NCBI GenBank assembly: GCA_051715425.1 | Contig: JBPXJS010000039.1 | Location: forward strand, 1 to 64,000 | Source: JAJTFA01 sp051715425 | Lineage (GTDB): Bacteria; Bacteroidota; Bacteroidia; UKL13-3 | Direction: 5' to 3' | Length of the DNA stretch: 64,000 nucleotides | Notes under the pieces: model-generated | The model's input: the letters and a program-made list of their open reading frames with translations, nothing else | Databases searched by the model: none | What the model was told of the DNA's origin: nothing | In this document: in pieces, positions 45,642 to 54,303 of the stretch | Position numbering within the stretch: the first letter of the stretch is position 1 | How the letters are laid out: each line of letters opens with the position of its first letter | Program-made: the position numbers and the translations under genes

Positions 45642-46337
45642 TTAGTTACCTTCTTTCATTGCAGTGGCGCGTGCAATAAACCTGTCTATATCCTGTGCCT
45701 CCTGGCTCTCTGCAAACTCTTTTTTAATGGATGTATAAACTTCCACGGCTTCTCCAAATTCCTGCTTTTCTTCAAACACCATTCCGGCCTTTTTCAAAAA
45801 CACAGGCGAGGTCAATTTGTTTTTGCTCATTCGGGCGGCTTTCAGGTAATGTTTGGCACCTTTATCAAGGTCTCCAAGTTCAACATAGGCATCTCCGATA
45901 GCACCTTCGGCCAATGGCCCAATCAGTTTGTTTTCTGTGCTGAAACTTTCCAGGTGATCAATAGCCTCCTGATATTTTCCGGTTCTGAGGTTACAGATAC
46001 CAGCATAGTAGTGAGCCAGATTACCGGCTTTGCTTGCACCATACTCATCAGCAATAGCTTCAAATCCTTTAAATTTATCGTTACCTGTCAGTGCCAGGTT
46101 AAAGGAGTCCATTTCAAAGTATTTCTGAGCACGGAAAATTTCATTTTGAGCCTCTGTTTCCATAGGCTTTACAATTAGTTCTTTATAACCAAGGTAACCG
46201 CCAATAATCACAACAAAGGCTATCAAGGCCATATTAATCTGCTTTTTATTGTTATGGTAAAAGTCTTCTACCTTATGGGTGGTATCCGCAAGTGTTTTGT
46301 CTAAATCCAGTTCTTTGTTTTCTTTATGTTCTGCCAT
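45642..46337 (-). CDS. Membrane-anchored TPR protein (YfgM-like)
   Basis: 231 residues. A charged N-terminus (1-34), one transmembrane helix (about 36-53, INMALIAFVVIIGGYLGY) and then TPR-like helices (about 60-225: ALTGNDKFKGFEAIADEYG, YYAGICNLRTGKYQEAIDHL, GDAYVELGDLDKGAKHYLKAA, AGMVFEEKQEFGEAVEVY). The layout matches YfgM-like ancillary SecYEG proteins, with the TPRs outside the cytoplasm. The start is 12 bases from the stop of pdhA on the same strand, so they are co-transcribed, though a functional link is not obvious. Confidence 0.87.
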   Translation of the reverse strand: MAEHKENKELDLDKTLADTTHKVEDFYHNNKKQINMALIAFVVIIGGYLGYKELIVKPMETEAQNEIFRAQKYFEMDSFNLALTGNDKFKGFEAIADEYGASKAGNLAHYYAGICNLRTGKYQEAIDHLESFSTENKLIGPLAEGAIGDAYVELGDLDKGAKHYLKAARMSKNKLTSPVFLKKAGMVFEEKQEFGEAVEVYTSIKKEFAESQEAQDIDRFIARATAMKEGN

Positions 46338-46349
46338 TTCTCTGTTGTT

Positions 46350-47345
46350 TTATTCTTTTATGAAAGGGTAATTAGGTTCCGAGTATACATCAGCATATAA
46401 ATCTTCCGGTAAGGGGTATGGAGAGTTTTCTGCAAACTCCACACTGTCATTTACCTCGGCTTCTATGCGCGCTTCCAGTTCATCAAACCATTTGCTGTCA
46501 GCGTATTTTTTTTCAATTATAGTGTTTTTTACTACTTCAAGGGGATCTTTCTTTTTATACTCCTCTACTTCCTCTTTTGTGCGGTATTTGGCAGGATCGC
46601 TCATGGAGTGGCCACGGTAGCGGTAAGTGCGTATCTCCAGAAAAGTAGGTCCGTTTCCTTTGCGGGCACGCTCTGTTGCTTCTGCAATAGCCTCATGCAC
46701 GGTTTCCGGATTCATTCCGTCAACAGCCGCATTAGGCATTTCATAGGCTTCACCAATTTTATGAATATCCATTACGTTGGTAGTGCGCTCCACAGAAGTT
46801 CCCATGGCATAACCATTGTTTTCGCAAACAAAAATCACAGGTAGCTTCCACAGCATAGCCATATTAAAGGTTTCATGCAAAGCTCCCTGCCTTACTGCCC
46901 CATCGCCCATATAACAAACCGTTACCTGATCTCCGCCCCTGTACTGGTCTGCCATGGCAATACCGGCACCAAGTGGCACCTGTCCGCCTACAATACCATG
47001 CCCGCCAAAAAAGTTATGCTCCTTGCTAAACATGTGCATGGAACCACCTTTTCCTTTGGAACAACCGGTAGCTTTGCCATACAATTCAGCCATTACCTCC
47101 CTGGCACTTATGCCACAGGCCAAAGCGTGTGCATGGTCGCGGTATGCAGTTATCAGTTTATCATCCTGGCGTATGGCGCTCATGGTACCGGCAACCACCG
47201 CTTCCTGACCAATATACAGGTGGCAAAAACCTTTAATTTTTTGCTGTCCGTACAACTGGGCACATTTTTCCTCGAACCTGCGCATCAGCAGTATCTGCTC
47301 ATACCAGGCCAGGTATGTTTCTTTGGTAAATTTAGATTTTGCCAT
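46350..47345 (-). CDS. pdhA: Pyruvate dehydrogenase E1 component alpha subunit
   Basis: 331 residues. The thiamine-diphosphate motif runs from GDGAVRQGALHETFNMA to the terminal ENN (about 148-178). Other family blocks are FCHLYIGQEAVVAG, AYRDHAHALACG, GKGGSMHMFS, FFGGHGIVGGQVPLGAG and the phospho-loop YRYRGHSMSDPAKYR. It forms an alpha2/beta2 E1 with a beta subunit, decarboxylating pyruvate for the complex that makes acetyl-CoA. The beta subunit is not in this window. It is divergent from recF and upstream of the TPR protein on one transcript. Confidence 0.97.
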   Translation of the reverse strand: MAKSKFTKETYLAWYEQILLMRRFEEKCAQLYGQQKIKGFCHLYIGQEAVVAGTMSAIRQDDKLITAYRDHAHALACGISAREVMAELYGKATGCSKGKGGSMHMFSKEHNFFGGHGIVGGQVPLGAGIAMADQYRGGDQVTVCYMGDGAVRQGALHETFNMAMLWKLPVIFVCENNGYAMGTSVERTTNVMDIHKIGEAYEMPNAAVDGMNPETVHEAIAEATERARKGNGPTFLEIRTYRYRGHSMSDPAKYRTKEEVEEYKKKDPLEVVKNTIIEKKYADSKWFDELEARIEAEVNDSVEFAENSPYPLPEDLYADVYSEPNYPFIKE

Positions 47346-47558
47346 TTTTGAAGAACCGCAAATTTATGAAAAAACTTTACTGGGCAAAGAAAATCTATAT
47401 TTCAGATAATCAATATTTTATAATGAGTAGAACATTGGTGTTTATACAAATGGCTTGTTTCTCAAGGATATAGGTTTCTAAAGTGCCTAATGGGGATGAC
47501 TAAAATAAGCCATGGTTGAAATTATGGGCTAAATTGCAGGCCGTTTAATTTAACCGCC

Positions 47559-48662
47559 CTGCACCTTACTTTACTGAATATAGAGCATTTTAAAAATTAC
47601 ACCCATGCAAGTATGGTATGCGTGGATGGTATAAACTGTTTTGTAGGCAAAAACGGCTCGGGCAAAACCAACCTCCTGGATGCCATTTATTATCTGAGTT
47701 TTACCAAAAGTTATTTTAACCCGCTTGATATACAAAATATAAAGCATGGCGAAAATATGATGAGCCTGGAGGGGCTATATCTGCGAAACGGGATGGAAGA
47801 GAAAGTTCGGATTTTTGTACAAAAGGGTGAAAAAAAAATACTGAAGGTAAATAATAATGAACCTAAAAAATTTGCAGATCATATTGGCCAGTACCCACTG
47901 GTGATGATTTCACCAAATGATATTATGCTTATTCATGAGGGAAGCGAAGAACGCAGGAAGTTCCTTGATGGCCTTATTTCCCAAACAGATAAATATTACC
48001 TCAGTGACCTTCTTGCTTATAACCGCACATTAGATCAGCGAAACCGTCAGCTTAAATTATATCAGGAGGGAGGGGTTTTTGATCCATTATTGTTCGAAAC
48101 GTATAACGAGCAACTTATAAAATCAGGATTGGCCATTTATGAAAAGAGGCGTAGTTTTCTGGATGAGTTTATTCCGGTTTTCAGGGAATATTATCAGCAT
48201 ATATCTTCATCCAACGAGTGGGTAAATGTTTTTTATGCAAGCGATTTAAACCATGAAGAATTGGGATTGCTGATACAAAGAAGTGAACAACAGGATATAG
48301 CAGCCGGGCGAACAACCAAAGGCATTCACAAAGATGACCTGGAGTTTTCCATTGCTGATTATCCGCTTAGAAAATTTGGTTCGCAGGGGCAGCAAAAGAG
48401 CTTTATTATCGCACTAAAGCTGGCTCAATATCATTACCTGAAAATAAAAACCGGAGTTAAACCGCTGTTGTTGCTGGATGATATTTTTGAGAAACTGGAT
48501 GCTGAAAGGTTAAACAAGTTATTAAAAATGATTTCCGAAGATACCTTCGGGCAAATATTTGTAAGTGATACCCACTTACCTCGTTTGAAGGAAGTATTTT
48601 CAGGACTCCGCGCTGAGGTGAAATATTTTATGATTGATAACGCAACAATTAGCGATATTTGA
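47559..48662 (+). CDS. recF: DNA replication and repair protein RecF (CTG start)
   Basis: 367 residues if it begins at CTG 47559. The first ATG in frame (47613) would remove 18 residues (LHLTLLNIEHFKNYTHAS), the first strand of the ABC-type ATPase. Upstream of the CTG there is no ATG, GTG or TTG before the in-frame stop at 47517, and the residues from the CTG onward line up with the MYLKKISLINYKNF-type start of other Bacteroidota RecF proteins. Walker A GKNGSGKT is at 30-37, the signature FGSQGQQKS and Walker B LLLLDDIFEKLD follow near the C-terminus. RecF loads RecA at gaps with RecO and RecR. The gene is followed directly by a DUF721/DciA-like gene. Confidence 0.9.
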   Translation: MHLTLLNIEHFKNYTHASMVCVDGINCFVGKNGSGKTNLLDAIYYLSFTKSYFNPLDIQNIKHGENMMSLEGLYLRNGMEEKVRIFVQKGEKKILKVNNNEPKKFADHIGQYPLVMISPNDIMLIHEGSEERRKFLDGLISQTDKYYLSDLLAYNRTLDQRNRQLKLYQEGGVFDPLLFETYNEQLIKSGLAIYEKRRSFLDEFIPVFREYYQHISSSNEWVNVFYASDLNHEELGLLIQRSEQQDIAAGRTTKGIHKDDLEFSIADYPLRKFGSQGQQKSFIIALKLAQYHYLKIKTGVKPLLLLDDIFEKLDAERLNKLLKMISEDTFGQIFVSDTHLPRLKEVFSGLRAEVKYFMIDNATISDI

Positions 48663-48664
48663 GC

Positions 48665-48958
48665 ATGGCCAGAAAATCAAACGAACAAACCATACAGGAG
48701 GTGATTAAAGAATTAATGGATGCCAAGCCTATGAAAAGTAAGCTTACGGAAATTAATATCGTTAATAATTGGGAAAAACTGGTTGGTACCCTGATTGCCA
48801 AAAACACACAAAAAATTTATCTGAGTAAGGGGAAACTTTTTCTCCATATTGAGTCACCCCCGTTAAGAAACGAACTTACCTATTCCCGAAGCAAAATTGT
48901 GGAGCTGGTCAATCAGTTTGCAGGTGAAGAAATTATTGATGATGTCATTATTAGATAG
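48665..48958 (+). CDS. DUF721 / DciA-like protein
   Basis: 97 residues from ATG 48665; a TTG two codons earlier overlaps the recF stop and is also possible. The DUF721 fold (SKLTEINIVNNWEKLVGTLIAKNT, LFLHIESPPLRNELTYSRSKIVELVNQF) matches the DciA family, which helps load the replicative helicase in bacteria lacking DnaC. Its position right after recF is typical of many genomes and supports a role in replication. The stop codon TAG shares its last base with the start of the heptad-repeat array. Confidence 0.92.
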   Translation: MARKSNEQTIQEVIKELMDAKPMKSKLTEINIVNNWEKLVGTLIAKNTQKIYLSKGKLFLHIESPPLRNELTYSRSKIVELVNQFAGEEIIDDVIIR

Positions 48959-49198
48959 TCAGTATTTGTCACTGGTCAATTGTCACTGGTCATTAGTCAT
49001 TGGTCAATTGTCACTGGTCAGTAGTCATTAGTCAATTGTTAATCGTCATTAGTCTTTGCCTGTCCCGCAAGGCGGGAGTCATTAGTTAATTGTCATTGGT
49101 CATTGGGAACAGCCTGTCCTGCAACGCGGGAGTCATTAGTCAATTGTTAATCGTCACTGGTCATTGGAACTGTTTGTTCTGCAAGGCTGTAGTTGTCT
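48958..49198 (+). repeat. Heptad-repeat array with hairpin spacers
   Basis: Seven-base words of the type GTCANTN (GTCACTG, GTCAATT, GTCATTA, GTCATTG, GTTAATC) follow one another without a gap. Thirteen are in register from 48968 to 49058, more at 49078-49105 and at 49132-49166. The blocks are parted by two 19-base spacers (49059-49077 and 49113-49131; 17 of 19 bases equal) each with a small GC-rich stem (cccgc-aag-gcggg in the first), and by a third decayed one at 49174-49191. The array begins at the stop of the DUF721 gene. Function unknown; see findings. Confidence 0.85.
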
Positions 49199-49406
49199 GA
49201 ATATCATTGTCTGGTTTTAAATTCACTCATCAGTACTTCATTAACATTTAAAATTAAACATTCAACATTTCATAACGTTCCAGCGGCCTTGGGTTAGTTG
49301 CATAGTAGCAGAAAGAGAAGTAATTTATTTGAAATGGTATATTTGGTGCTGATTATTTGTTTTTACAAAAGATATAGGGTTGTTTAATTGTTTTAAATAG
49401 AAATAC
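49199..49406. other. Leader region of thiN
   Basis: About 208 AT-rich bases between the repeat array and the thiN start. It should contain the thiN promoter. I did not recognise a thiamine riboswitch (no CTGAGA...ACCTGATC pair was seen) or a coding frame. Confidence 0.4.
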
Positions 49407-50072
49407 ATGTCGTCACATCATATTGTAAGAGAAGGGCAGGAGCCGGCTTTAATTATTGCCAATGGAGAGATGTGCTCCAATGAATTATTAGGGCAGTTGC
49501 TGGAATGGAGTCCGTTTGTGGTGGTGCTGGATGGGGCTATTAACAGGGTACTTGAACTGGGAATAAAAATAGATGTTTTGCTGGGTGATTTTGATAGCCA
49601 TAACCATGCGCGTGAGCAACTAAATAAACAAATGCCGGTGGAAATTATTCACACCCCTGATCAGGATAAAACAGATTTGCAAAAGGGGATTGAATTTCTG
49701 ATAGCACGTGGTTTTACTGCAGCAAATATAATCTGGGCAACTGGCCGCAGGGCCGATCATAACCTTACCAATGTTACGGATATGGTGCGATACAAAACGC
49801 AGATTAACCTGGTGATGTACGATGATTACTCCAAGATTATTCCTCTGCCTCCCTTGTTTAAAAAGTGGTATACTGCCGGTACTGTTTTGTCTATAATGCC
49901 GGTGGGTACGGTTACAGGGATTGTTACCTCAGGATTAAAGTATAACCTGAATAACGAAGAACTGAAAATTGGATACAGAAGCGGGAGCAGCAATGAACCG
50001 GAACGCGATGGTACGGTTACCATAGAACATCTTACGGGGGATTTGTTATTAATGGAATGCCGGGATTTGTAG
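49407..50072 (+). CDS. thiN: Thiamine diphosphokinase
   Basis: 221 residues. The enzyme transfers pyrophosphate from ATP to thiamine, making thiamine diphosphate in one step. Motifs are IIANGEM, VVLDGAINRVLELGI, LLGDFDSH, DQDKTDLQKGIEF and GRRADHNLTNV, the usual catalytic and metal sites of the TPK fold, with the C-terminal beta domain holding TSGLKYNLNNEELKIG and SGSSNEP. The product is the cofactor of the PdhA protein at 46350-47345, a metabolic link but not an operon. It is a single gene ended by a hairpin shared with the convergent gene. Confidence 0.95.
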   Translation: MSSHHIVREGQEPALIIANGEMCSNELLGQLLEWSPFVVVLDGAINRVLELGIKIDVLLGDFDSHNHAREQLNKQMPVEIIHTPDQDKTDLQKGIEFLIARGFTAANIIWATGRRADHNLTNVTDMVRYKTQINLVMYDDYSKIIPLPPLFKKWYTAGTVLSIMPVGTVTGIVTSGLKYNLNNEELKIGYRSGSSNEPERDGTVTIEHLTGDLLLMECRDL

Positions 50073-50106
50073 AGTATACTCCTGTTTCCAACATTCTATA
50101 AAACAG

Positions 50107-50132
50107 GAAAGCCTCCCCGAAGGAAGGCTTTC
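50107..50132. terminator. Bidirectional hairpin between convergent genes
   Basis: Stem gaaagcct / aggctttc with an inner pairing tract, between the stops of thiN and the large secreted-protein gene. Confidence 0.75.
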
Positions 50133-50155
50133 TGTAACTTTAAGCGACTCGCTTT

Positions 50156-53100
50156 TTATTTTACTACTACAAGTCTCGATGTTTTGGTGCTACCTTCAGA
50201 TTCCATTCTGATGAAATACATTCCGGTAGAGAGTTCAGATACATTAAAATTGATATTATAAGTACCTGCATTAAAATGGTTACGTGTTATTTCTTTCACT
50301 ACTTTACCAGTAAGATCAAGCACGGTAACATTTAATGAACTTTTGTTATTAAGGGTGAAGTCAATATTCACCTCATTATTGGTTGGGTTTGGATAAACAA
50401 TCAGGTTTGTTAAAGTTTGGTATTGTTCTTTAACTGAAGTAGCAAGTACATTAATTGTTTTGGTAATAGAATCGCTTCCAAATTGGCCCATTGCAACTAA
50501 TTTTACATCATATACTCCATTTGCAGGGAAAGCAAATACCGGATTTTTAAGTGTTGATGTATCGGTAGTTGAACCTGTAACTCCAAAATCCCATAAGTAA
50601 GTGGTGGTAAATCCTTTTTCATCTGTAGTATTTGTGAAGGTAAACTCGCGTGAACCGGTTGTTGCATTCTGTGTGTATGTAAAGTTGGCAACAGGGTTTG
50701 ATGACTGATCGTTAATTACCACAGCTATTGTTTGCGTAGAGGCTCCACAGGTACTTCTTGCAGTTAATTTTACCTGGTAAGTTCCATTGGCAGGGAATAC
50801 AAATGTTGGATTCATATCTCTTGAAGTATCAGCATTGCTGCTACTCACTCCAAAATCCCAGAAGTATGAAGTAGATTGTGAAGAGTTATTGGTAAATACT
50901 ACCGTTCTACCTGTTGGTGTACCTGCATTAAAGTTGGCTAGTGGTGCAGGATAATTTACCGGAGCTGAATTGTAATTTTCTGTTTGCGGGTTAAATTTAC
51001 ACCAGCAGTTGGTCCAGTTACTGTCAGGGTGATTACCCATAGCACCGCGGAAAGGAGCCGGAGTAAAGAATGGATCGCTGATTCTTGAACCCGAGAATGA
51101 TGCACCTGAATTGGCCAGTGAACCTGCTGAAGGTACAAAGCTTGGTGTATTGTAGTTAAACGGATCAACAAGCACTCCACCTACTGTGTTCATGGTATCA
51201 GTTCCGTTCTGCATAATTTTGGTTCTAACCGAAGAAGCGTTTGCTGAACTGTTGTTTATATTATTCTGGTTTGCAAGAATATTGTTTTTAAACATCATAG
51301 AATCGTTAAGGAATTTGGCTCCCGTGCGGCTGCCATCTACAAATAAACCTGCAGGCCATCCCATAATGATTGAATTGAAAATAGAAGTAGAAGAGTTTCT
51401 TCTGATACGTGCACCGTTCTGGTAAGAGTTACTAAATCCAAGTGCGTTGCCTGTAGCCAGTGGACCAACAACTGTGATGTTAGAGAATGTTGGATCTGTG
51501 TATGGCTGAGCTTCAGAACCTGATGCATCATTATCTGATTCAAAACCGTTGGTTGTTGGACCTGAACCGATATCATACCAGTTTGAATCTCTCAATACTA
51601 CAGCATATTGTACCTTTCCTGAATAACCAAAATCAACGTCTAAATCATCATCAACATTTCTGTTCGATATAAGGTATTTGGCATCCACGTTTCCGCCAAA
51701 CCACTCAAATCCGTCATCATTAGCCTGTGTTACCTGTACGTGGTGTATGGTGGTTCCTTTTCCAATTCCTCCCATGGTAAGTCCGTTAATTTCATTACCC
51801 GGTGTAATTACTATACCTCCGTATTCAATACGTACAAAAGATAACGTTCCAGAGTTGTGGTTAGGGTCAGTTCCGCCATATAAACCATCACCATTGGCAT
51901 TGTCCAAATCGCCTTCAATATTGTTTTGAATACCAGGCAATGTGGCAGCAACTGTTGCACCAGGGCAGGTAGAACAATCTGTTGGTCTGTTTATAGGAGC
52001 TTGTCCAAGCATTACAATTCCTCCCCAGTCACCAGGAGCACGGCTACCGGCAGCTTTATCTGATGTAAAAACAATTGGCTGGTTTTGTGTTCCGTTTGCT
52101 TCTAAGCGGCCGGTTCTTGTTATAATTAATGTTCCTTTGTTTGCACCACCCTTAATAATAGTACCGGATTGTATGGTTAGGGTTGAACCTTTTACATATA
52201 CATAACCATTCATGGTATAAATGGTATCTCTGTAAAGTGTGGTATTGCTTGTAATATCTCCTGAAATAGCTTTTAATGGTGAATTGATTCCGCTTACATT
52301 TATTTGTTTAGAGATGCTATTGCTACATGATCCATTGATTGCTGTTAATTTCACAATATAGCTGCCATTTGCTGCGTAAGTGTTTGATGGGTTTGCAGAT
52401 GTTGATGTTTGTCCGTTACCAAAATCCCATGTGTAAGAAGTTGCATTGGTTGAGGTATTGGTAAAGTTAACCAATCCGCTTGCACCATTTGCAGATGTGA
52501 AATTAGCAGTTGGTACTACATTGATAGTTATTTTTATGCTGTCCATCATAGAACAACCTGTAATGCTATCTCTTATTGTTACATAATAGGTAGTTGTAGT
52601 GGTTGGGTTGGCAACAGGTCTTGCAATAGCAGTATTGTTTAGTCCGGTTGAAGGAGTCCAGCTGTATTTGTAGGGCCCTGTTAAAGATTGCCCGATGGTA
52701 AGTGATGAGCCTGCACAAATGGTAGAATCGTTGCCTGCGTTATAGGCAAATCCCCTGTTGATTGGAGCGGTTGTATAAGCACTGTTTTGAGGATCGAAAT
52801 TACACCAGCATTCTGTCCAGTCCTGTGTTCCCATTGCACCTCTGAAAGTGGTTGAGGTAAAAAACGGATCACTTATTCTGCTGCCGGAGAATGAAGCTCC
52901 TGAATTAGCGAGCGAACCTGATGAAGGGGTAAAGTTAGGATTGGTATAATTAAATGGTGCAACCAAAATACCGCTAACCAGGTTGGTGGTATCGGTTCCG
53001 TTTTGCATCACTTTAGTTCTTACGGAAGATGCATTGGTAGATGAATTATTGATATTATTCTGATTGGCAAGTATGTTATTTTTAAACATCATAGAGTCAT

Positions 53101-54145
53101 TCAATAGTTTTGCTCCTGTTCGGCTTCCATCTACAAATAAGCCTGCTGGCCATCCCATGATAATGGAGTTGAAAATAGAAGTAGAAGAGTTTCTTCTGAT
53201 ACGTGCACCGTTTTGAAAGGAGTTACTAAATCCAAGTGGATTTCCGGTTGATAAAGGTCCTACCACCGTGATGTTAGAGAATGTAGGATCAGTGAATGGT
53301 TGTGCTTCTGAACCTGTAGCATCGTTATCTGATTCGAAACCATTGGTAGTTGGACCAGATCCGATATCATACCAGTTTGAATCTCTTAATACAACAGCAT
53401 ATTGTACTTTTCCTGTAAATCCAAAGTCCACGTCAAGGTCATCATCGACATTCCGGTTTGAAATAAGGTATTTAGCGTTTACATTACCACCAAACCATTC
53501 AAAGCCATCATCATTCGCCTGACTTACCTGTATATGGTGAATGGTGGTACCGCTACCTACTGCACCCATGGTTAGGCCATTTATTTCATTACCCGGAGTA
53601 ATTACCACTCCACCGTATTCTATACGAACGTAAGAAAGCGAACCTGAACTGTGGTTAGGGTTTGTTCCTCCGTATAAACCATCTCCGTTAGCATTGTCAA
53701 GGTCACCTTCAATATTATTCTGAATTCCTGGAAGTGTTCCCGCAACGGTTGCACCAGGGCAGGTAGAACAATCTGTTGGCCTGTTTATAGGTGCCTGTCC
53801 TAATATCACAATACCACCCCAATCACCGGGAGCACGGCTTCCGGCATTTTTAGATGAGGTGAATACGATAGGTTGGGTTGAAGTTCCGTTGGCAACAATG
53901 CTTCCGGTACGTGTTATAATAATGGTTGATTTTTTTGCAGCATCACCACCTTTTATTAAGGTTCCGGGTTGAATGGTTAGGGTTGCATTTTTTACATACA
54001 CATAACCATCCAATGTGTAAATGGTATCACTATACCAGGTGGTGTTGGCTGTAATTTCGCCAGCCGGAATGGTTCTGGCTTTTTGTGCTTTCACCACAAG
54101 TGAGGTAAGTGAAAGCAATGTAATCAGGTAAATTAGTTTTTTCAT
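50156..54145 (-). CDS. Type IX-secreted PKD protein with a tandem internal duplication
   Basis: 1329 residues. Signal peptide ends SLVVKAQK (about residue 22). Two near-identical modules of about 440 residues (about 26-470 and 624-1075) share the blocks PGDWGGIVILGQAPINRP, IEGDLDNANGDGLYGG, NDDGFEWFGGNV and DPFFT, typical of a secreted Bacteroidota beta-helix-like family. A PKD domain (about 530-620, YTWDFGNGQTST) lies between, and two more PKD domains (about 1080-1245) follow the second module. A type IX sorting domain is at about 1255-1329 (VYPNPTNNEVNI). The adjacent TonB receptor (54304-57264) is likely its partner, but a terminator separates the two. Function unknown; calcium- or phosphate-related roles are sometimes discussed for the family, without proof here. 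Confidence 0.88.
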   Translation of the reverse strand: MKKLIYLITLLSLTSLVVKAQKARTIPAGEITANTTWYSDTIYTLDGYVYVKNATLTIQPGTLIKGGDAAKKSTIIITRTGSIVANGTSTQPIVFTSSKNAGSRAPGDWGGIVILGQAPINRPTDCSTCPGATVAGTLPGIQNNIEGDLDNANGDGLYGGTNPNHSSGSLSYVRIEYGGVVITPGNEINGLTMGAVGSGTTIHHIQVSQANDDGFEWFGGNVNAKYLISNRNVDDDLDVDFGFTGKVQYAVVLRDSNWYDIGSGPTTNGFESDNDATGSEAQPFTDPTFSNITVVGPLSTGNPLGFSNSFQNGARIRRNSSTSIFNSIIMGWPAGLFVDGSRTGAKLLNDSMMFKNNILANQNNINNSSTNASSVRTKVMQNGTDTTNLVSGILVAPFNYTNPNFTPSSGSLANSGASFSGSRISDPFFTSTTFRGAMGTQDWTECWCNFDPQNSAYTTAPINRGFAYNAGNDSTICAGSSLTIGQSLTGPYKYSWTPSTGLNNTAIARPVANPTTTTTYYVTIRDSITGCSMMDSIKITINVVPTANFTSANGASGLVNFTNTSTNATSYTWDFGNGQTSTSANPSNTYAANGSYIVKLTAINGSCSNSISKQINVSGINSPLKAISGDITSNTTLYRDTIYTMNGYVYVKGSTLTIQSGTIIKGGANKGTLIITRTGRLEANGTQNQPIVFTSDKAAGSRAPGDWGGIVMLGQAPINRPTDCSTCPGATVAATLPGIQNNIEGDLDNANGDGLYGGTDPNHNSGTLSFVRIEYGGIVITPGNEINGLTMGGIGKGTTIHHVQVTQANDDGFEWFGGNVDAKYLISNRNVDDDLDVDFGYSGKVQYAVVLRDSNWYDIGSGPTTNGFESDNDASGSEAQPYTDPTFSNITVVGPLATGNALGFSNSYQNGARIRRNSSTSIFNSIIMGWPAGLFVDGSRTGAKFLNDSMMFKNNILANQNNINNSSANASSVRTKIMQNGTDTMNTVGGVLVDPFNYNTPSFVPSAGSLANSGASFSGSRISDPFFTPAPFRGAMGNHPDSNWTNCWCKFNPQTENYNSAPVNYPAPLANFNAGTPTGRTVVFTNNSSQSTSYFWDFGVSSSNADTSRDMNPTFVFPANGTYQVKLTARSTCGASTQTIAVVINDQSSNPVANFTYTQNATTGSREFTFTNTTDEKGFTTTYLWDFGVTGSTTDTSTLKNPVFAFPANGVYDVKLVAMGQFGSDSITKTINVLATSVKEQYQTLTNLIVYPNPTNNEVNIDFTLNNKSSLNVTVLDLTGKVVKEITRNHFNAGTYNINFNVSELSTGMYFIRMESEGSTKTSRLVVVK
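50945..52276 (-). repeat. Internal duplication, copy 2
   Basis: About 1.3 kb encoding the second module of the secreted PKD protein. It aligns with 52739-54070 at a fixed offset of 1794 bases (598 codons), and long stretches match base for base. Confidence 0.8.
52739..54070 (-). repeat. Internal duplication, copy 1
   Basis: The N-terminal copy of the module found again at 50945-52276. Example: the run gaaaatagaagtagaagag starts at 53171 here and at 51377 in copy 2. Confidence 0.8.
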
Positions 54146-54248
54146 GGATTTTTTATTTCGGAAACAAACCTATTTCCGTGGCATGAGGGGAAAGTTAATC
54201 TAATGTTAAATCTGTGTTACTATTCAACCTTGGATAGGGGTGGTTTGT

Positions 54249-54280
54249 AAAAAAAATAACCACTGACTATGCAGTGGTTA
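54249..54280 (-). terminator. Terminator after the TonB receptor gene
   Basis: A 9-base stem (taaccactg / cagtggtta) with a 6-base loop, followed on the minus strand by a run of T. It divides the receptor from the secreted PKD gene. Confidence 0.9.
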
Positions 54281-54303
54281 TACAAAAAAGATGAAGGTAA
54301 ATA

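Noticed and set aside
48958..49198. CRISPR array
   Set aside because: Repeats are 7 bases and contiguous, with no 20-40-base repeats, unique spacers or cas genes.
49199..49406. Thiamine riboswitch upstream of thiN
   Set aside because: The conserved thi-box core sequences were not found.
50156..54145. Two separate genes fused by error
   Set aside because: The frame is continuous with one signal peptide and one sorting domain; the duplication is in frame and separated by a PKD domain.
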